Source of the DNA: Hymenobacter guriensis
GTDB taxonomy: Bacteria > Bacteroidota > Bacteroidia > Cytophagales > Hymenobacteraceae
Length of the DNA: 64,000 nt
Assembly: GCF_015773195.1 (NCBI RefSeq)
Contig: NZ_JADWYK010000017.1
Span: forward strand, 1 to 64,000
Direction of reading: 5' to 3'
Under the pieces are notes generated by a model. That model saw nothing but the letters and a program-made list of their open reading frames with translations, ran no database searches and was not told where the DNA came from. Positions within the stretch are counted from its first letter, which is position 1. Every line of letters starts with the position of its first letter. Made by a program: the position numbers and the translations under genes. Of the stretch, positions 9,480 through 17,387 are shown piece after piece.

Positions 9480-10430
9480 TTACTTTTTTGCTACGGCCTG
9501 CTCCCGTAGAAATGCATCGGCTTGCTGGAAAAACCACTGGGTGTCGTCGTACATCAGGAAGTGCTTGCCGGCTTCCGACATTTCCACGCGGTGCCGGGGC
9601 AGCTGGGCGTACTGCTGCTCGAAAACGGCGCGCGTGCTTTCCTTGGTCGAGCCATAGGCCTGGTAGGCAGCCCAGGCTCCCAGTACCAGCACCGGCTGCT
9701 GCACGCGCGCCACTTCGGGGCGCAGGTCGGTGGTATACATGTCGTACATGGCCTGGGCCACGGTGGCGGGGTCGGAGGCCAGGCCCCAGCGCGTAACCTG
9801 CGTAATGCGGGCCGTGTCCGTCACCAGGGAGGACACCGTCTGACGCTGCTGGGCAGGGGTGGCTTTGCTCTTGCTCATCTGCTGGCGCATGCCCTCGGCC
9901 ATGGGGCGCACCATGTCTACTGTGGCGGCAGGGTTTTGCACGGCACCAATGAACGGCAGCGAATCGACAATGACCAGGGGGCCGACAGCTTCCGGGCGGG
10001 TGCTGCTCATCCAGAGGGCCATGAACCCGCCCAGGCTGTGCCCGACAATGGTGGGCTTGCTGAGTTTCTGCGTTTGGATGTAGGCCAGCAGCTGGTCGCG
10101 CACGTTTTGCAGCAGGTGGTCGGTGCTGGCCGGAGCCGCCGTGCCGCCAAAGCCCGCCAGTGAAATGATGTGGCACTGGTACTGCTTCTGGTAGTGGGCC
10201 ACGGTTTCGTCCCACACCGCGCCGGGGCAGGTCAGGCCCGGAATCAGGAGCATAGGCTGACCTTTGCCTACCACGCGCACCGTAAAGTTGGGGTGAGCGG
10301 CCGGGTTATCGGCCGTAGGCGCATTTTCTGTTGCGAAGCCAGCGGCCGAAGCGGCAATAGGAGCAGCAACCACGGTTGCGGCCAGCAGCAGGGCAGCGCA
10401 GAAGGGGCGGAGGGAAGAGACAAGTTTCAT
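9480..10430 (-). CDS. Secreted or periplasmic alpha/beta hydrolase
   Basis: Protein of 316 residues with a signal peptide (1-30, ending ASAA). The alpha/beta-hydrolase fold shows an oxyanion-loop region (LLIPGLTCPGAVWDETV), the nucleophile elbow GHSLGG with Ser132, and a late conserved His in AGKHFLMYDD that probably completes the triad. The substrate cannot be read from sequence; esterase or peptidase-like activity would be usual. It stands alone: the neighbouring LytS gene starts 95 bases downstream. An 11-bp inverted repeat (10451-10461 and 10518-10528) lies in its upstream region. Confidence 0.88.
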   Translation of the reverse strand: MKLVSSLRPFCAALLLAATVVAAPIAASAAGFATENAPTADNPAAHPNFTVRVVGKGQPMLLIPGLTCPGAVWDETVAHYQKQYQCHIISLAGFGGTAAPASTDHLLQNVRDQLLAYIQTQKLSKPTIVGHSLGGFMALWMSSTRPEAVGPLVIVDSLPFIGAVQNPAATVDMVRPMAEGMRQQMSKSKATPAQQRQTVSSLVTDTARITQVTRWGLASDPATVAQAMYDMYTTDLRPEVARVQQPVLVLGAWAAYQAYGSTKESTRAVFEQQYAQLPRHRVEMSEAGKHFLMYDDTQWFFQQADAFLREQAVAKK

Positions 10431-10550
10431 AGGAAAGAAAGTTAGGTTGTGGCGGTTGGATGCCTCAAATCTAGCCCTGACCTTACCTGCCTGAAACTAC
10501 TTTTCCGCGAACGGTAAATCCAACCGCCGAGTGGCCATAAAACCCGGGCG

Positions 10551-10731
10551 AACGGAACCACGGATTCGCGCGGATTTTTCGGATTACGCGGATTTCGTAG
10601 ATGGCGCGGTTTTCAGCCAGGCCACAGGCAAGAATAAAAAAGCCTCGCACACTGCGAGGCTTTTTGTTGCTAAAGAATCGTCTACAAAATCCGTGAAATC
10701 CGACCAATCCGCGCGAATCCGTGGTTCCGTC
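10551..10731. repeat. Large imperfect inverted repeat (51-bp arms) of the CGCGGATT type
   Basis: Arms 10551-10601 and 10681-10731 are reverse complements over 51 bases with only a few mismatches. They are built from variations on GGATTCGCGCGGATT. The 79-base loop contains a complete intrinsic terminator. Repeats with this wording recur between genes in many environmental Bacteroidota, as I recall. Their function and mobility are uncertain. Confidence 0.85.
10636..10665. terminator. Bidirectional terminator inside the inverted repeat loop
   Basis: Arms 10641-10649 and 10653-10661 (AGCCTCGCA / TGCGAGGCT) are flanked by A-runs on the left and T-runs on the right, so they can stop transcription in both directions. 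The gene at 10733-11053 reads into it. Confidence 0.85.
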
Positions 10732-10732
10732 G

Positions 10733-11053
10733 TTAGATGAGGTTGCGCAGGTCGTTGCGCAGGTTCTCCACTCCCTGCCAGATTTCCTCCCAGGTAGAGC
10801 GGTTGGCCTGGTCAGGCTGGTCGGTGCCGGAAGCGGCATCGGCGGGGCCGAGGCGCTCCAGCAGCTTGGCGCGCTTTACTTCCAGGGCGGCTATGTGCTC
10901 GTGGTAGGTGTGCGAGGAGTTGGCGGTGGTGGTGTGGGCACGGTTGCGCAGGGTCTTGATTTTCTCGTCGAGTTCGGTCAGCGCCTGGCGCAGATGGGCG
11001 TCGGAGAGGTTTTCCGGTACGCGCATGTGCTGGGGGGAGGGAGTATGCGACAT
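10733..11053 (-). CDS. Small coiled-coil protein of unknown function
   Basis: The preferred ATG at 11053 gives 106 residues; an upstream in-frame start would add 33 low-complexity residues. Residues 20-80 are helical and charged (RQALTELDEKIKTLRNRAH, EVKRAKLLERLGP), typical of a coiled coil. The C-terminus (EEIWQGVENLRNDLRNL) is another amphipathic helix. There is no signal peptide or membrane segment, so it should be cytoplasmic. I do not recognise a named family. It ends just before the large inverted repeat that carries its terminator. Confidence 0.7.
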   Translation of the reverse strand: MSHTPSPQHMRVPENLSDAHLRQALTELDEKIKTLRNRAHTTTANSSHTYHEHIAALEVKRAKLLERLGPADAASGTDQPDQANRSTWEEIWQGVENLRNDLRNLI

Positions 11054-11248
11054 AGAGTAAAGCAGTTGAGCGGACCGGCGCCGCGGGTGGAAAAGCTGGA
11101 TACATAAACTACTGCTTTTTGCCCGGAAAGGATACTTCAATATTACCAACACAACCGCAACACAACCATAACGCCGCCGTGAAGCGCTGCCTTATGGCGG
11201 CGTATACTTTTGCCCACGAACAATGTCTGCCCGCTTATTCTGCTTTTC

Positions 11249-11701
11249 ATGAAACAGCTGCTACCCATGTTCCTGCTCAGTTTTGCCGGTTTCGCCGCCC
11301 GGGCCCAGCCTTCCGCTTCCATTGCGCTGGTAGAGCCGGCCGCCGGCCAAAGCATGGGCGCCGCAGTGCCGGCTACCAAGGTGAAAGTGTATGCCCTGGC
11401 CGAAGAGATGCCCGCCTTCAAAGGGGGCGACAAAGCCCTCCTGCTGTTCATGCGCGAGAAGGTGCAGTACCCCGCCGAGGCGCTTCAGCAGAACGTTTCG
11501 GGCAAGGTGTACGTGCGCTTCGTGGTGGATGAGCAGGGCCGCATCCGCGACGCGGAAGTGGTGAAAGGGCTGGGCCACGGCCTCGATCAGGAAGCCCTCC
11601 GCCTGGTGCGCATCATGCCCTGGTGGACGCCCGGCCGCATCCAGGGCCAGCCCGTGCGCGTGCTCTACACCCTGCCCGTCGCCTTCCGCACGGTTGAATA
11701 A
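11249..11701 (+). CDS. Secreted TonB C-terminal-domain protein
   Basis: The ATG at 11249 gives 150 residues with a good signal peptide (MKQLLPMFLLSFAGFAARAQ). The C-terminal 100 residues form a TonB_C domain: FKGGDKALLLFMREKVQYP, then GKVYVRFVVDEQGRI, then a typical final strand. There is no N-terminal membrane anchor or proline-rich linker, so it is not a classical energy transducer. It is one of the small periplasmic TonB_C proteins common in Bacteroidota, whose role is not settled. Two TonB-dependent receptors occur in the window, but neither is adjacent. Confidence 0.85.
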   Translation: MKQLLPMFLLSFAGFAARAQPSASIALVEPAAGQSMGAAVPATKVKVYALAEEMPAFKGGDKALLLFMREKVQYPAEALQQNVSGKVYVRFVVDEQGRIRDAEVVKGLGHGLDQEALRLVRIMPWWTPGRIQGQPVRVLYTLPVAFRTVE

Positions 11702-11719
11702 AGGCGAAATGGTGAGATA

Positions 11720-11795
11720 GTGAAATAGGGAGTTGATATTCTATCCGCGCCGTTTGCGCCAAATGAGCGGTTTGAACATCAACTCCCTATTTCAC
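11720..11795. terminator. 18-bp perfect inverted repeat between convergent genes
   Basis: Arms 11720-11737 and 11778-11795 are exact reverse complements (GTGAAATAGGGAGTTGAT) with a 40-base loop. The right arm overlaps the stop codon of the minus-strand gene ending at 11792. It may act as a bidirectional transcript end; neither side has a T-run. Confidence 0.5.
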
Positions 11796-12403
11796 CACTG
11801 CAAAGGCACGCCCAGCTCCCGGGCCAGCGGGGCGGCGGCCGACTGGTAGAGCTGCCCAAGCACTTCGTTTATGGCGGGCTGCAGCTCCACGTGGTAGTCT
11901 TCGTGCAGCTTACGGGCCTGGAGCAATACCTCGTGGGTGCGGCGGGCCAGGTGCTGGAGCAGGGGCTGGGTGGGGCCGTGCAGACGACCGGTAGCTTCGG
12001 GCTGGTGGCGGAATACGTTGCCAAGCAGGCGCACCGTCAGCTCAATTTCACCCTGCAGGTCATCGGTGATTTTGGTGTGGTAGGTGAGCCGCTGCTGCAG
12101 CTGGCGCACGATGTGGAGCAGGTCGTTGGGGGTTTGGTGGTAGCCGCGCACGGGGTCATCTACCTGCTGGCGCAGGCGGAGGCGGCGCTGTTCCAGGGCA
12201 TCGTCGCCTTCCAGCAGCCGGAAGCTGAGCTGCTCCGTCAGCACGGCATCCTGGGCCACGAGGCGGGCCAGCAGCTGGTCTTTTTCTTTCTGGGGTAGGC
12301 TGAAAAGGGCTTTGCGAAGGTCGGGGGAGAGGGCCGGCACGGCGGTTAATGTGCTAATGTGGTGGAATGTGGGTAATGTGCTACCAGGGGCTGAATGTGT
12401 CAT
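11792..12403 (-). CDS. Helical cytoplasmic protein of unknown function
   Basis: The ATG at 12403 gives 203 residues. The longer version from 12436 would translate the dispersed repeat (CFALLAM) and is rejected. The protein is almost entirely helical and charged (LSPDLRKALFSLPQKEKDQLLARLVAQD; ELTVRLLGNVFRHQPEATGRL), without signal peptide or membrane span. I know similar-looking uncharacterised proteins in Hymenobacter but no function. The start remains uncertain because even the chosen ATG lies in the repeat arm. Confidence 0.7.
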   Translation of the reverse strand: MTHSAPGSTLPTFHHISTLTAVPALSPDLRKALFSLPQKEKDQLLARLVAQDAVLTEQLSFRLLEGDDALEQRRLRLRQQVDDPVRGYHQTPNDLLHIVRQLQQRLTYHTKITDDLQGEIELTVRLLGNVFRHQPEATGRLHGPTQPLLQHLARRTHEVLLQARKLHEDYHVELQPAINEVLGQLYQSAAAPLARELGVPLQW

Positions 12404-12556
12404 TGCGAGCAAAGCGAAGCAATCCGTCTTGGGCAACGCTCTAAACCCTGAAACGTGACAAGCTCTTGCCTGTGCGCAACCAGTAAGGACTTGCTGGTGG
12501 TAGAATGCGGCTGGTTTTGAAAAGGACAGATTGCTTCGCTACGCTCGCAATGACAC
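12397..12556. repeat. Inverted pair of a dispersed ~33-bp repeat
   Basis: Positions 12397-12429 and 12524-12556 carry the same sequence in opposite orientation (core ATTGCGAGC..AGCGAAGCAATC), with a handful of differences. They flank about 94 bases and short GTCACCT-type tandem copies. This core recurs in many bacterial genomes and often gives spurious CFA(S/L)LAM peptides. The second copy lies just upstream of the symporter gene end. Confidence 0.8.
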
Positions 12557-12567
12557 CTGTCACCTCA

Positions 12568-13824
12568 TCACCTGTCACCACTAAGCGCCGCCCGGTTTTT
12601 TTCCTCGTCGAACGCCCCTTCGCTCTTGGCAATGACGACGGTAGCCACCGCGTTGCCGATGATGTTGGTAATAGCCCGGGCTTCGCTCATAAACCGGTCT
12701 ACGCCCAGCAGCAGGGCCATGCCTTCTACGGGAATGACTTTGGTAGCCGCCAGCGTGGAAGCCAGCACGATAAAGCCTGATCCCGTGACGCCTGCCGCAC
12801 CTTTGCTCGTGAGCATCAAAATACCGATGATGGTGAGTTGCTGGCCCAGCGTGAGCGGCACGCCAAACGCCTGCGCCAGGAAAATACTGGCAATGCTCAG
12901 GTAAATGGTGGTGCCATCGAGGTTGAAGGAGTAGCCTGTGGGCACCACCAGCCCCACCACCGGCCGGGCGCAGCCAAAGGCCTCCAGCTTGTCCATCAGC
13001 CGCGGCAGCGCCGACTCCGATGACGACGTGCCCAGCACAATCAGCAGCTCTTCTTTGATAAAGCCCAGCAGCCGCCACAGGCTGAACCGGTAGTAGCGCG
13101 CCACCGCGCCCAGCACCCCAAAAATGAACAAGGTCATGGTGCCGTATACCGTGAGCATGAGCTTGCCCAGCGGCAGCAGCGTATGGAGGCCGTACTTGCC
13201 AATGGTGAAGGCCATGCCCCCGAACGCGCCCAGCGGCGCCAGCTTCATCACCATGCCCAAGACCGCGAAAAACACGTGACTGAGTTTTTCAAAGGTGCTG
13301 ATGAGCGGCTGGCTTACGGCCGGGGCTACGCGGGTGAGGGCCAGCCCAAACAGCACGGCCGCCAGCAGTACCTGCAGCACGTCGCCCTGGGCAAAGGCCC
13401 CCACGAAGCTTTCGGGGATGATATGGGTGAAAAAGGCCACCCAGTCCATGTGGGCGGCTTTGTCGGCGTACTGCTGGGTTTCGGCGGCCTTGGCGGCCAC
13501 GCCCCGGGTATCAATGCCCGCGCCCGGCCGGGCTAGGTTGGCGGCGGCCACTCCAATGATGAGGGCAAACGTAGTTATCAGCTCAAAGTACAGCAGGGCC
13601 TTGCCGCCCACACGCCCCACTTTCTTCAGGCTGCCCATGGAGCCGATGCCCAGCACCACCGTCAGGAAGATGATGGGCGCAATCAGCATCTTGATGAGGC
13701 CGATGAAGACGTCGCCGAGGGGCTTGAGGGCAGCGCCCACGGCCGGGAAAAGCGCCCCTACCGCTATGCCCAGCGCAATGGCGGTGAGTACCTGAAACGT
13801 GAGGTTGCGAAAGAGTTTGGGCAT
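12568..13824 (-). CDS. Dicarboxylate/amino acid:cation symporter (DAACS family)
   Basis: Inner-membrane carrier of 418 residues, the usual length, that imports C4-dicarboxylates or acidic amino acids with Na+ or H+. Seen: the N-terminal membrane bundle (LIAPIIFLTVVLGIGSM), the serine-rich re-entrant loop (GTSSSESALPRL) and the substrate/cation motif (PTGYSFNLDGTTIYLS). The second re-entrant loop (TSKGAAGVTGSGFI) is also present. All core motifs are intact, so it should be functional. DctA versus GltP specificity cannot be decided from sequence alone. No regulator is adjacent. Confidence 0.93.
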   Translation of the reverse strand: MPKLFRNLTFQVLTAIALGIAVGALFPAVGAALKPLGDVFIGLIKMLIAPIIFLTVVLGIGSMGSLKKVGRVGGKALLYFELITTFALIIGVAAANLARPGAGIDTRGVAAKAAETQQYADKAAHMDWVAFFTHIIPESFVGAFAQGDVLQVLLAAVLFGLALTRVAPAVSQPLISTFEKLSHVFFAVLGMVMKLAPLGAFGGMAFTIGKYGLHTLLPLGKLMLTVYGTMTLFIFGVLGAVARYYRFSLWRLLGFIKEELLIVLGTSSSESALPRLMDKLEAFGCARPVVGLVVPTGYSFNLDGTTIYLSIASIFLAQAFGVPLTLGQQLTIIGILMLTSKGAAGVTGSGFIVLASTLAATKVIPVEGMALLLGVDRFMSEARAITNIIGNAVATVVIAKSEGAFDEEKNRAALSGDR

Positions 13825-13949
13825 AGCCAGGAATTAGCCCGTAAGGTAGCCAGCTGCGCTTTAGCGATTCTGGTTGTCTGTCACCCTGAACGCAGAGTAG
13901 GACCTTTCCACGTTGGTACAATCAGGCGCTGTCTGCAAAAATCAAGAAC

Positions 13950-14043
13950 GGTCATGCTGAGCGCAGCCGAAGCATCTCTACCGCTTCGCTGAAGTAGTAG
14001 TCCAACGAAGCGGTAGAGATGCTTCGACAAGCTCAGCATGACC
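13950..14043. repeat. Palindromic intergenic repeat (GTCATGCTGAGC type)
   Basis: Arms of about 39 bases (13950-13988 and 14006-14043) pair almost perfectly, from GGTCATGCTGAGC to CTACCGCTTCG, around a 17-base loop. A partial relative of a similar repeat (GTCACCCTGAACGC) lies at about 13879. These fill most of the 311-base gap between the symporter and the dehydrogenase; nothing else is seen there. Confidence 0.8.
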
Positions 14044-14135
14044 AATATCAAGGGGAATGGACTTTTTAGACATATCTAGTTAAACCGTGATAAGGCTTTC
14101 GCTTCGCTCAGGATAGCAGACATTAACAGTAACTG

Positions 14136-15359
14136 CTACCCCTTCTTCTTGCCCGGCTTGGCGTCCTTACCACCTGCCGCGTAGGCCACCCGGTAAATCA
14201 CGCCGTTGGCGTCGTCGGTGATGAGCAGGGAGCCGTCGGTATGCTGGGTGATGCCGCACACCCGGCCGAAATGGGCCTTGTTGTTATCTACCAAAAAGCC
14301 GGTTAGGAAGTCCTCGATGCCGGTGGCCTGGCCCTGCTCGTTGTAGCGCACCCGCACCACGCGGTAGCCGCTGGGCTGGGCGCGGTTCCAGGAGCCGTGC
14401 ATGGTCACAAAGGCGTCGCGCTGGTACTCCTTGGGGAACTGGCTGCCGGTGTAGAATACCATGTCCAGCGGAGCGGCGTGAGCGGCGTAGAGCTGCACGG
14501 GCTTCACGGTGTGGGCCGCGTACTGCTCGGGCGTTTCGTCGGCGGGCTGGGGGTGGGGCGGGATTTTGCCGTCGGCGTACACGTAGGGCCAGCCGTAGTC
14601 GGCGCCTTCCCTGATTTCGTTGAGCTCCTCGCGCTGGTCCTCGTCGCCCAGCCAGTCGATGCCGTGGTCGAAGCCCCAGAGCGCCTTGGTGGCGGGGTGC
14701 CAGCCAAAGCCGATGGTGTTGCGCAGGCCCTTGGCCACCACGCGGCGGCCCGAGCCATCGGTGTTGATTTGCAGGAGGGTGGCGTTTTCCTTGTTGCGCT
14801 CGTCGCAGGCGTTGCAGGTGCTACCCACCGAGAGGTAGAGCTTGCCATCGGGCCCGAAGTGCAGGGTACGGTTGGGGTGCTGGCCGGCGTCGGGCAGGTC
14901 ATTGTACACGGTTTTCAGCTCGCCCAGGGAGCCGTCGGCCTTGATGTCGGCCACCAGCAGCTCCCGGATGGTGGTGAGGTAGAGCTTGCCGCCCTGCAAA
15001 GCCAGCCCGTGCAGATCGGGGCGGCGGGCTACTTCGCGCGTCACGTCGGCCTTGCCGTCCTTGTTCGTGTCGCGCAGCAGGGTGATGGTGCCCTTGGTGC
15101 GGTCGGAGAAATACACGTCGCCATTGGGGGCTACCGTGAGCATGCGCGGGTTACCGGTTTTCTCGGCAAACTTGCTTACCGTGAAGCCAGCTGGAGCTTT
15201 CAATTGGCTTACGCGGGCGTCGGTGGCCTCTACCTGCTGGGGCTTGAACACGTTCACGGCGTAGCCGTCTTTCACGCTTTGCTGGTAGTCGTTCTGGGCC
15301 AGGGCGGCGGAAGCGGAAAGCAGACCCAGGGCCAGGAAAGAAGGTCGGAGTAGATACAT
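14136..15359 (-). CDS. Sorbosone-dehydrogenase-like PQQ/beta-propeller protein
   Basis: Protein of 407 residues with a signal peptide (1-21), exported to the periplasm. It shows the six-bladed propeller signature of the glucose/sorbosone dehydrogenase family: APNGDVYFSDR, HPNRTLHFGPDGKLYLSVG, EGADYGWPYVYAD, MHGSWNRAQPSGYRVVRV and GSLLITDDANGVIYR. These enzymes use PQQ to oxidise sugars or aldoses. No heme motif (CxxCH) is present; a CNAC loop occurs instead. The C-terminus is lysine-rich (KPGKKKG). Enzymatic activity is inferred, because many Bacteroidota members are uncharacterised. Confidence 0.88.
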   Translation of the reverse strand: MYLLRPSFLALGLLSASAALAQNDYQQSVKDGYAVNVFKPQQVEATDARVSQLKAPAGFTVSKFAEKTGNPRMLTVAPNGDVYFSDRTKGTITLLRDTNKDGKADVTREVARRPDLHGLALQGGKLYLTTIRELLVADIKADGSLGELKTVYNDLPDAGQHPNRTLHFGPDGKLYLSVGSTCNACDERNKENATLLQINTDGSGRRVVAKGLRNTIGFGWHPATKALWGFDHGIDWLGDEDQREELNEIREGADYGWPYVYADGKIPPHPQPADETPEQYAAHTVKPVQLYAAHAAPLDMVFYTGSQFPKEYQRDAFVTMHGSWNRAQPSGYRVVRVRYNEQGQATGIEDFLTGFLVDNNKAHFGRVCGITQHTDGSLLITDDANGVIYRVAYAAGGKDAKPGKKKG

Positions 15360-15500
15360 GGTTGAAGAGCTGAGGAGCCTTCTTCAACTGCCGATGCGGG
15401 CCTGGGGTTGCGGGGCCGCGTAGCTGCCTAACGGTATGCAGCGCCTGGCAACGCATGACCGCCCACGCCACCCGAATCCTCACCCCTGGTACCCGAAGGT

Positions 15501-15647
15501 CTTTCCACAGCAACCGAAGGTCTTTCCTTAGCAACCGAAGCTCCATCCACAGCACCTGAAGGTCCTTCCTTCGCAACGGAAGCTCCGCCTACAGCAACCG
15601 AAGGTCTTTTCTTAGCTCCCGAAAGTCTTTCGTTAGCTTCCGAAGGT
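15501..15647. repeat. Minisatellite: seven 21-bp units
   Basis: Seven consecutive units of exactly 21 bp (consensus CTTTCCTTAGCAACCGAAGGT), with degenerate half-units on both sides (from about 15491 to 15661). Units alternate CACAG/TTAG and differ by point changes without indels. One plus-strand frame is open from 15459 to 15833 and would give a 7-residue repeat (ATEGLSL), but it has no start codon before the repeats. The gap 15360-15900 contains no other supportable gene. Confidence 0.85.
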
Positions 15648-15900
15648 CTTTCCTTAGCTAATCATGCTGTTTCGGTCGTGGTAGGCGGTGCTTCGGGCGC
15701 TGAGCGGGCCGCTCCAGCTACTAAAGCCGGAGCGTTGGGCGAGGTAGTGGGCGGTTCGGGCGGGATGGATGGAACCCGGGGAGCCGGGGCCGCCGCCTGG
15801 GAGCCAGTTGCCGGGGCGTGGCGAGCCGGGTAGTCGCCGCGTATCAGGGCTAGTAGCAGCGTATTTCTACTTAAGGAAAGGTAAAAGCCTGGAAAAATTA

Positions 15901-16458
15901 TCAGCGGGGTACCCCAGCCGGGAGCCTGGCTGAGGTAGCCAATGCGCAAGGCATACGGAAGGAATATTTGTTGCCGACGATGTACAGCGTAGTAATGGTA
16001 TCCTGCCGTAAGTCGAGCCAGTAATTGCGCAGGTTGTGCTGCTGCAAATGATCAAGCAGACGAAATAGCGTAGCGTAGCCGGTGCTTTTATGTAGTTGAA
16101 TACGCAAGCAAAGTGCATCGTCGAAGGAGGTTTTGAGCAATGGGTACTCCGCTTCTATCCTTCGCAGCAAAGGGTAATCGGCAAAAGTATTTCCCGAAAG
16201 CTGAAACGTCTGCCACGGCAGCATCCGGGCTACTGCCTTATCAGAGTAACATGAGCAGTCGAAACTTGTGTGGGACTCTGGTGCCGAGGAATTGCAGGCG
16301 GAAAGCGGTATAGTCAATTGAGTAACGCGCTCTGAGGAATCTATACGTGCTAGCACCACCCCGCACCCCAGCCACAGCAGCCACGCCAGGGCTAGCAGCC
16401 CTGGCGGGAAGAACAGGCGGCGCCGGTGGCGGCGAGGGAAGCGTAGCTGGTATAGCAT
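15901..16458 (-). CDS. Membrane-anchored protein of unknown function (paralogue of next gene)
   Basis: Chosen start ATG 16458 (an ATG at 16467 is also possible) gives 185 residues. An N-terminal basic patch (RRHRRR) precedes one membrane segment (LFFPPGLLALAWLLWLGC), which may be an anchor or a lipoprotein-like signal. The rest is a predicted extracytoplasmic domain with several cysteines (CNSS, FDCSCYS). It shares PWQTFQLSGNTFADYPLLRR-type wording with the upstream paralogue (QWQTFTLVGNLWADYLTLRQ). I recognise no family. The two genes are 12 bases apart and probably form one transcript. Confidence 0.65.
   Translation of the reverse strand: MLYQLRFPRRHRRRLFFPPGLLALAWLLWLGCGVVLARIDSSERVTQLTIPLSACNSSAPESHTSFDCSCYSDKAVARMLPWQTFQLSGNTFADYPLLRRIEAEYPLLKTSFDDALCLRIQLHKSTGYATLFRLLDHLQQHNLRNYWLDLRQDTITTLYIVGNKYSFRMPCALATSARLPAGVPR
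16367..16434. repeat. 68-bp segment repeated exactly at 17089-17156
   Basis: The two paralogous genes share an identical 68-bp stretch encoding their basic patch and membrane segment, whereas the rest has diverged strongly. The segment includes an internal CCAGGGC..GCCCTGG stem. This pattern fits recent gene conversion or selection for the DNA itself. Confidence 0.85.
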
Positions 16459-16469
16459 AGCGAACATAT

Positions 16470-17180
16470 TTATAGCACGTTTAGCCGTCGCAGCTTCCAG
16501 GAACCCAGCAGGGCCATCAGCAACAGGAGCAAGGTAGAGGCGCGCCAAGGAGCGTGGAGGAGCGGAGAAGAGTCAGTTGAAGTTATCCAGCCTCGCGAGC
16601 TTCGCCTAAGGGCATTCCCTGGGTATATAATCAAACGACGCCTATAGCGCTGAAAAACGGGTACTACGTCCAGATCAGTAGGAGAACGACCATTGGGAAA
16701 GACATAAATGGCCTCGGGTTTATGGGTCCAGTCAATCCAGAGTCTGAATATTTGGTATTCATCAAGCTGGTTTATAACCCGAATAAAACTGCCGTAAGTA
16801 GCCATTGGGGAGAAGTACACGCGGTATCCGTATTTTTTTCGGGTTGTTCTTAAATAATAGCTGGCTTCCTGGATCTGACGCAGGGTAAGATAATCGGCCC
16901 ACAGATTTCCGACGAGCGTGAAGGTTTGCCACTGTCGAAAGTTCTCGAGTTGCACTTCTGAGCTGTAAACAGGGAAATAAGGTGGCGAACCATATTCATA
17001 GCGCAGCGGAGTAGTTTTGAAAATAGGGAAAATAGGCAACAGTATTTCCGGTTGTTTGTGCACATAGATTCTTGGCAGCATTACACATCCCAGCCACAGC
17101 AGCCACGCCAGGGCTAGCAGCCCTGGCGGGAAGAACAGGCGGCGCCGGTGGCGGCGGGAGTAGTGAAAAGCAGTTATCAT
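16470..17180 (-). CDS. Membrane-anchored protein of unknown function (paralogue of previous gene)
   Basis: The ATG at 17180 gives 236 residues. The basic patch and membrane segment are the same as in the downstream paralogue (residues about 9-33, identical protein sequence). An extracytoplasmic domain follows, and unlike its partner this protein ends in a second hydrophobic segment (ASTLLLLLMALLGSW) with a basic tail, giving two membrane passes. No known family is recognised. The base composition is lower in GC than neighbours over the domain (16620-17060), which hints at a different history from the shared N-terminal patch. Confidence 0.65.
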   Translation of the reverse strand: MITAFHYSRRHRRRLFFPPGLLALAWLLWLGCVMLPRIYVHKQPEILLPIFPIFKTTPLRYEYGSPPYFPVYSSEVQLENFRQWQTFTLVGNLWADYLTLRQIQEASYYLRTTRKKYGYRVYFSPMATYGSFIRVINQLDEYQIFRLWIDWTHKPEAIYVFPNGRSPTDLDVVPVFQRYRRRLIIYPGNALRRSSRGWITSTDSSPLLHAPWRASTLLLLLMALLGSWKLRRLNVL

Positions 17181-17387
17181 AGCTGATAGCAGCGCCTGAT
17201 AGAAAGCGCCCGGGTAAGATACGTTCGCCCAACTGGTTTTCGTATGCGAGCGGGGAGGCGCGGCCAACTTCTGGGCGTCGGGGCGGTTAAGGTGGGGCCA
17301 GGCAGTATCTTGCGGGCGCTGACCGGCGCCCGGCTAGCTGTCCGGCCACGTCGCCTTTTTCGTTTGCCCTCGCCCGTAGCTTTCTAT

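Noticed and set aside
10483..10839. 118-codon minus-strand frame over the large inverted repeat
   Set aside because: It is made largely of the repeat and the terminator and overlaps the 10733 gene in another frame.
15501..15647. CRISPR array at the 21-bp repeats
   Set aside because: Units are contiguous without spacers and no cas genes are present, so it is a minisatellite.
15662..15949. 95-codon minus-strand frame between the minisatellite and the 15901 gene
   Set aside because: It overlaps the end of a better-supported gene, has a Pro/Ala-biased tail and shows no domain. A plus-strand frame through the same DNA is equally open.
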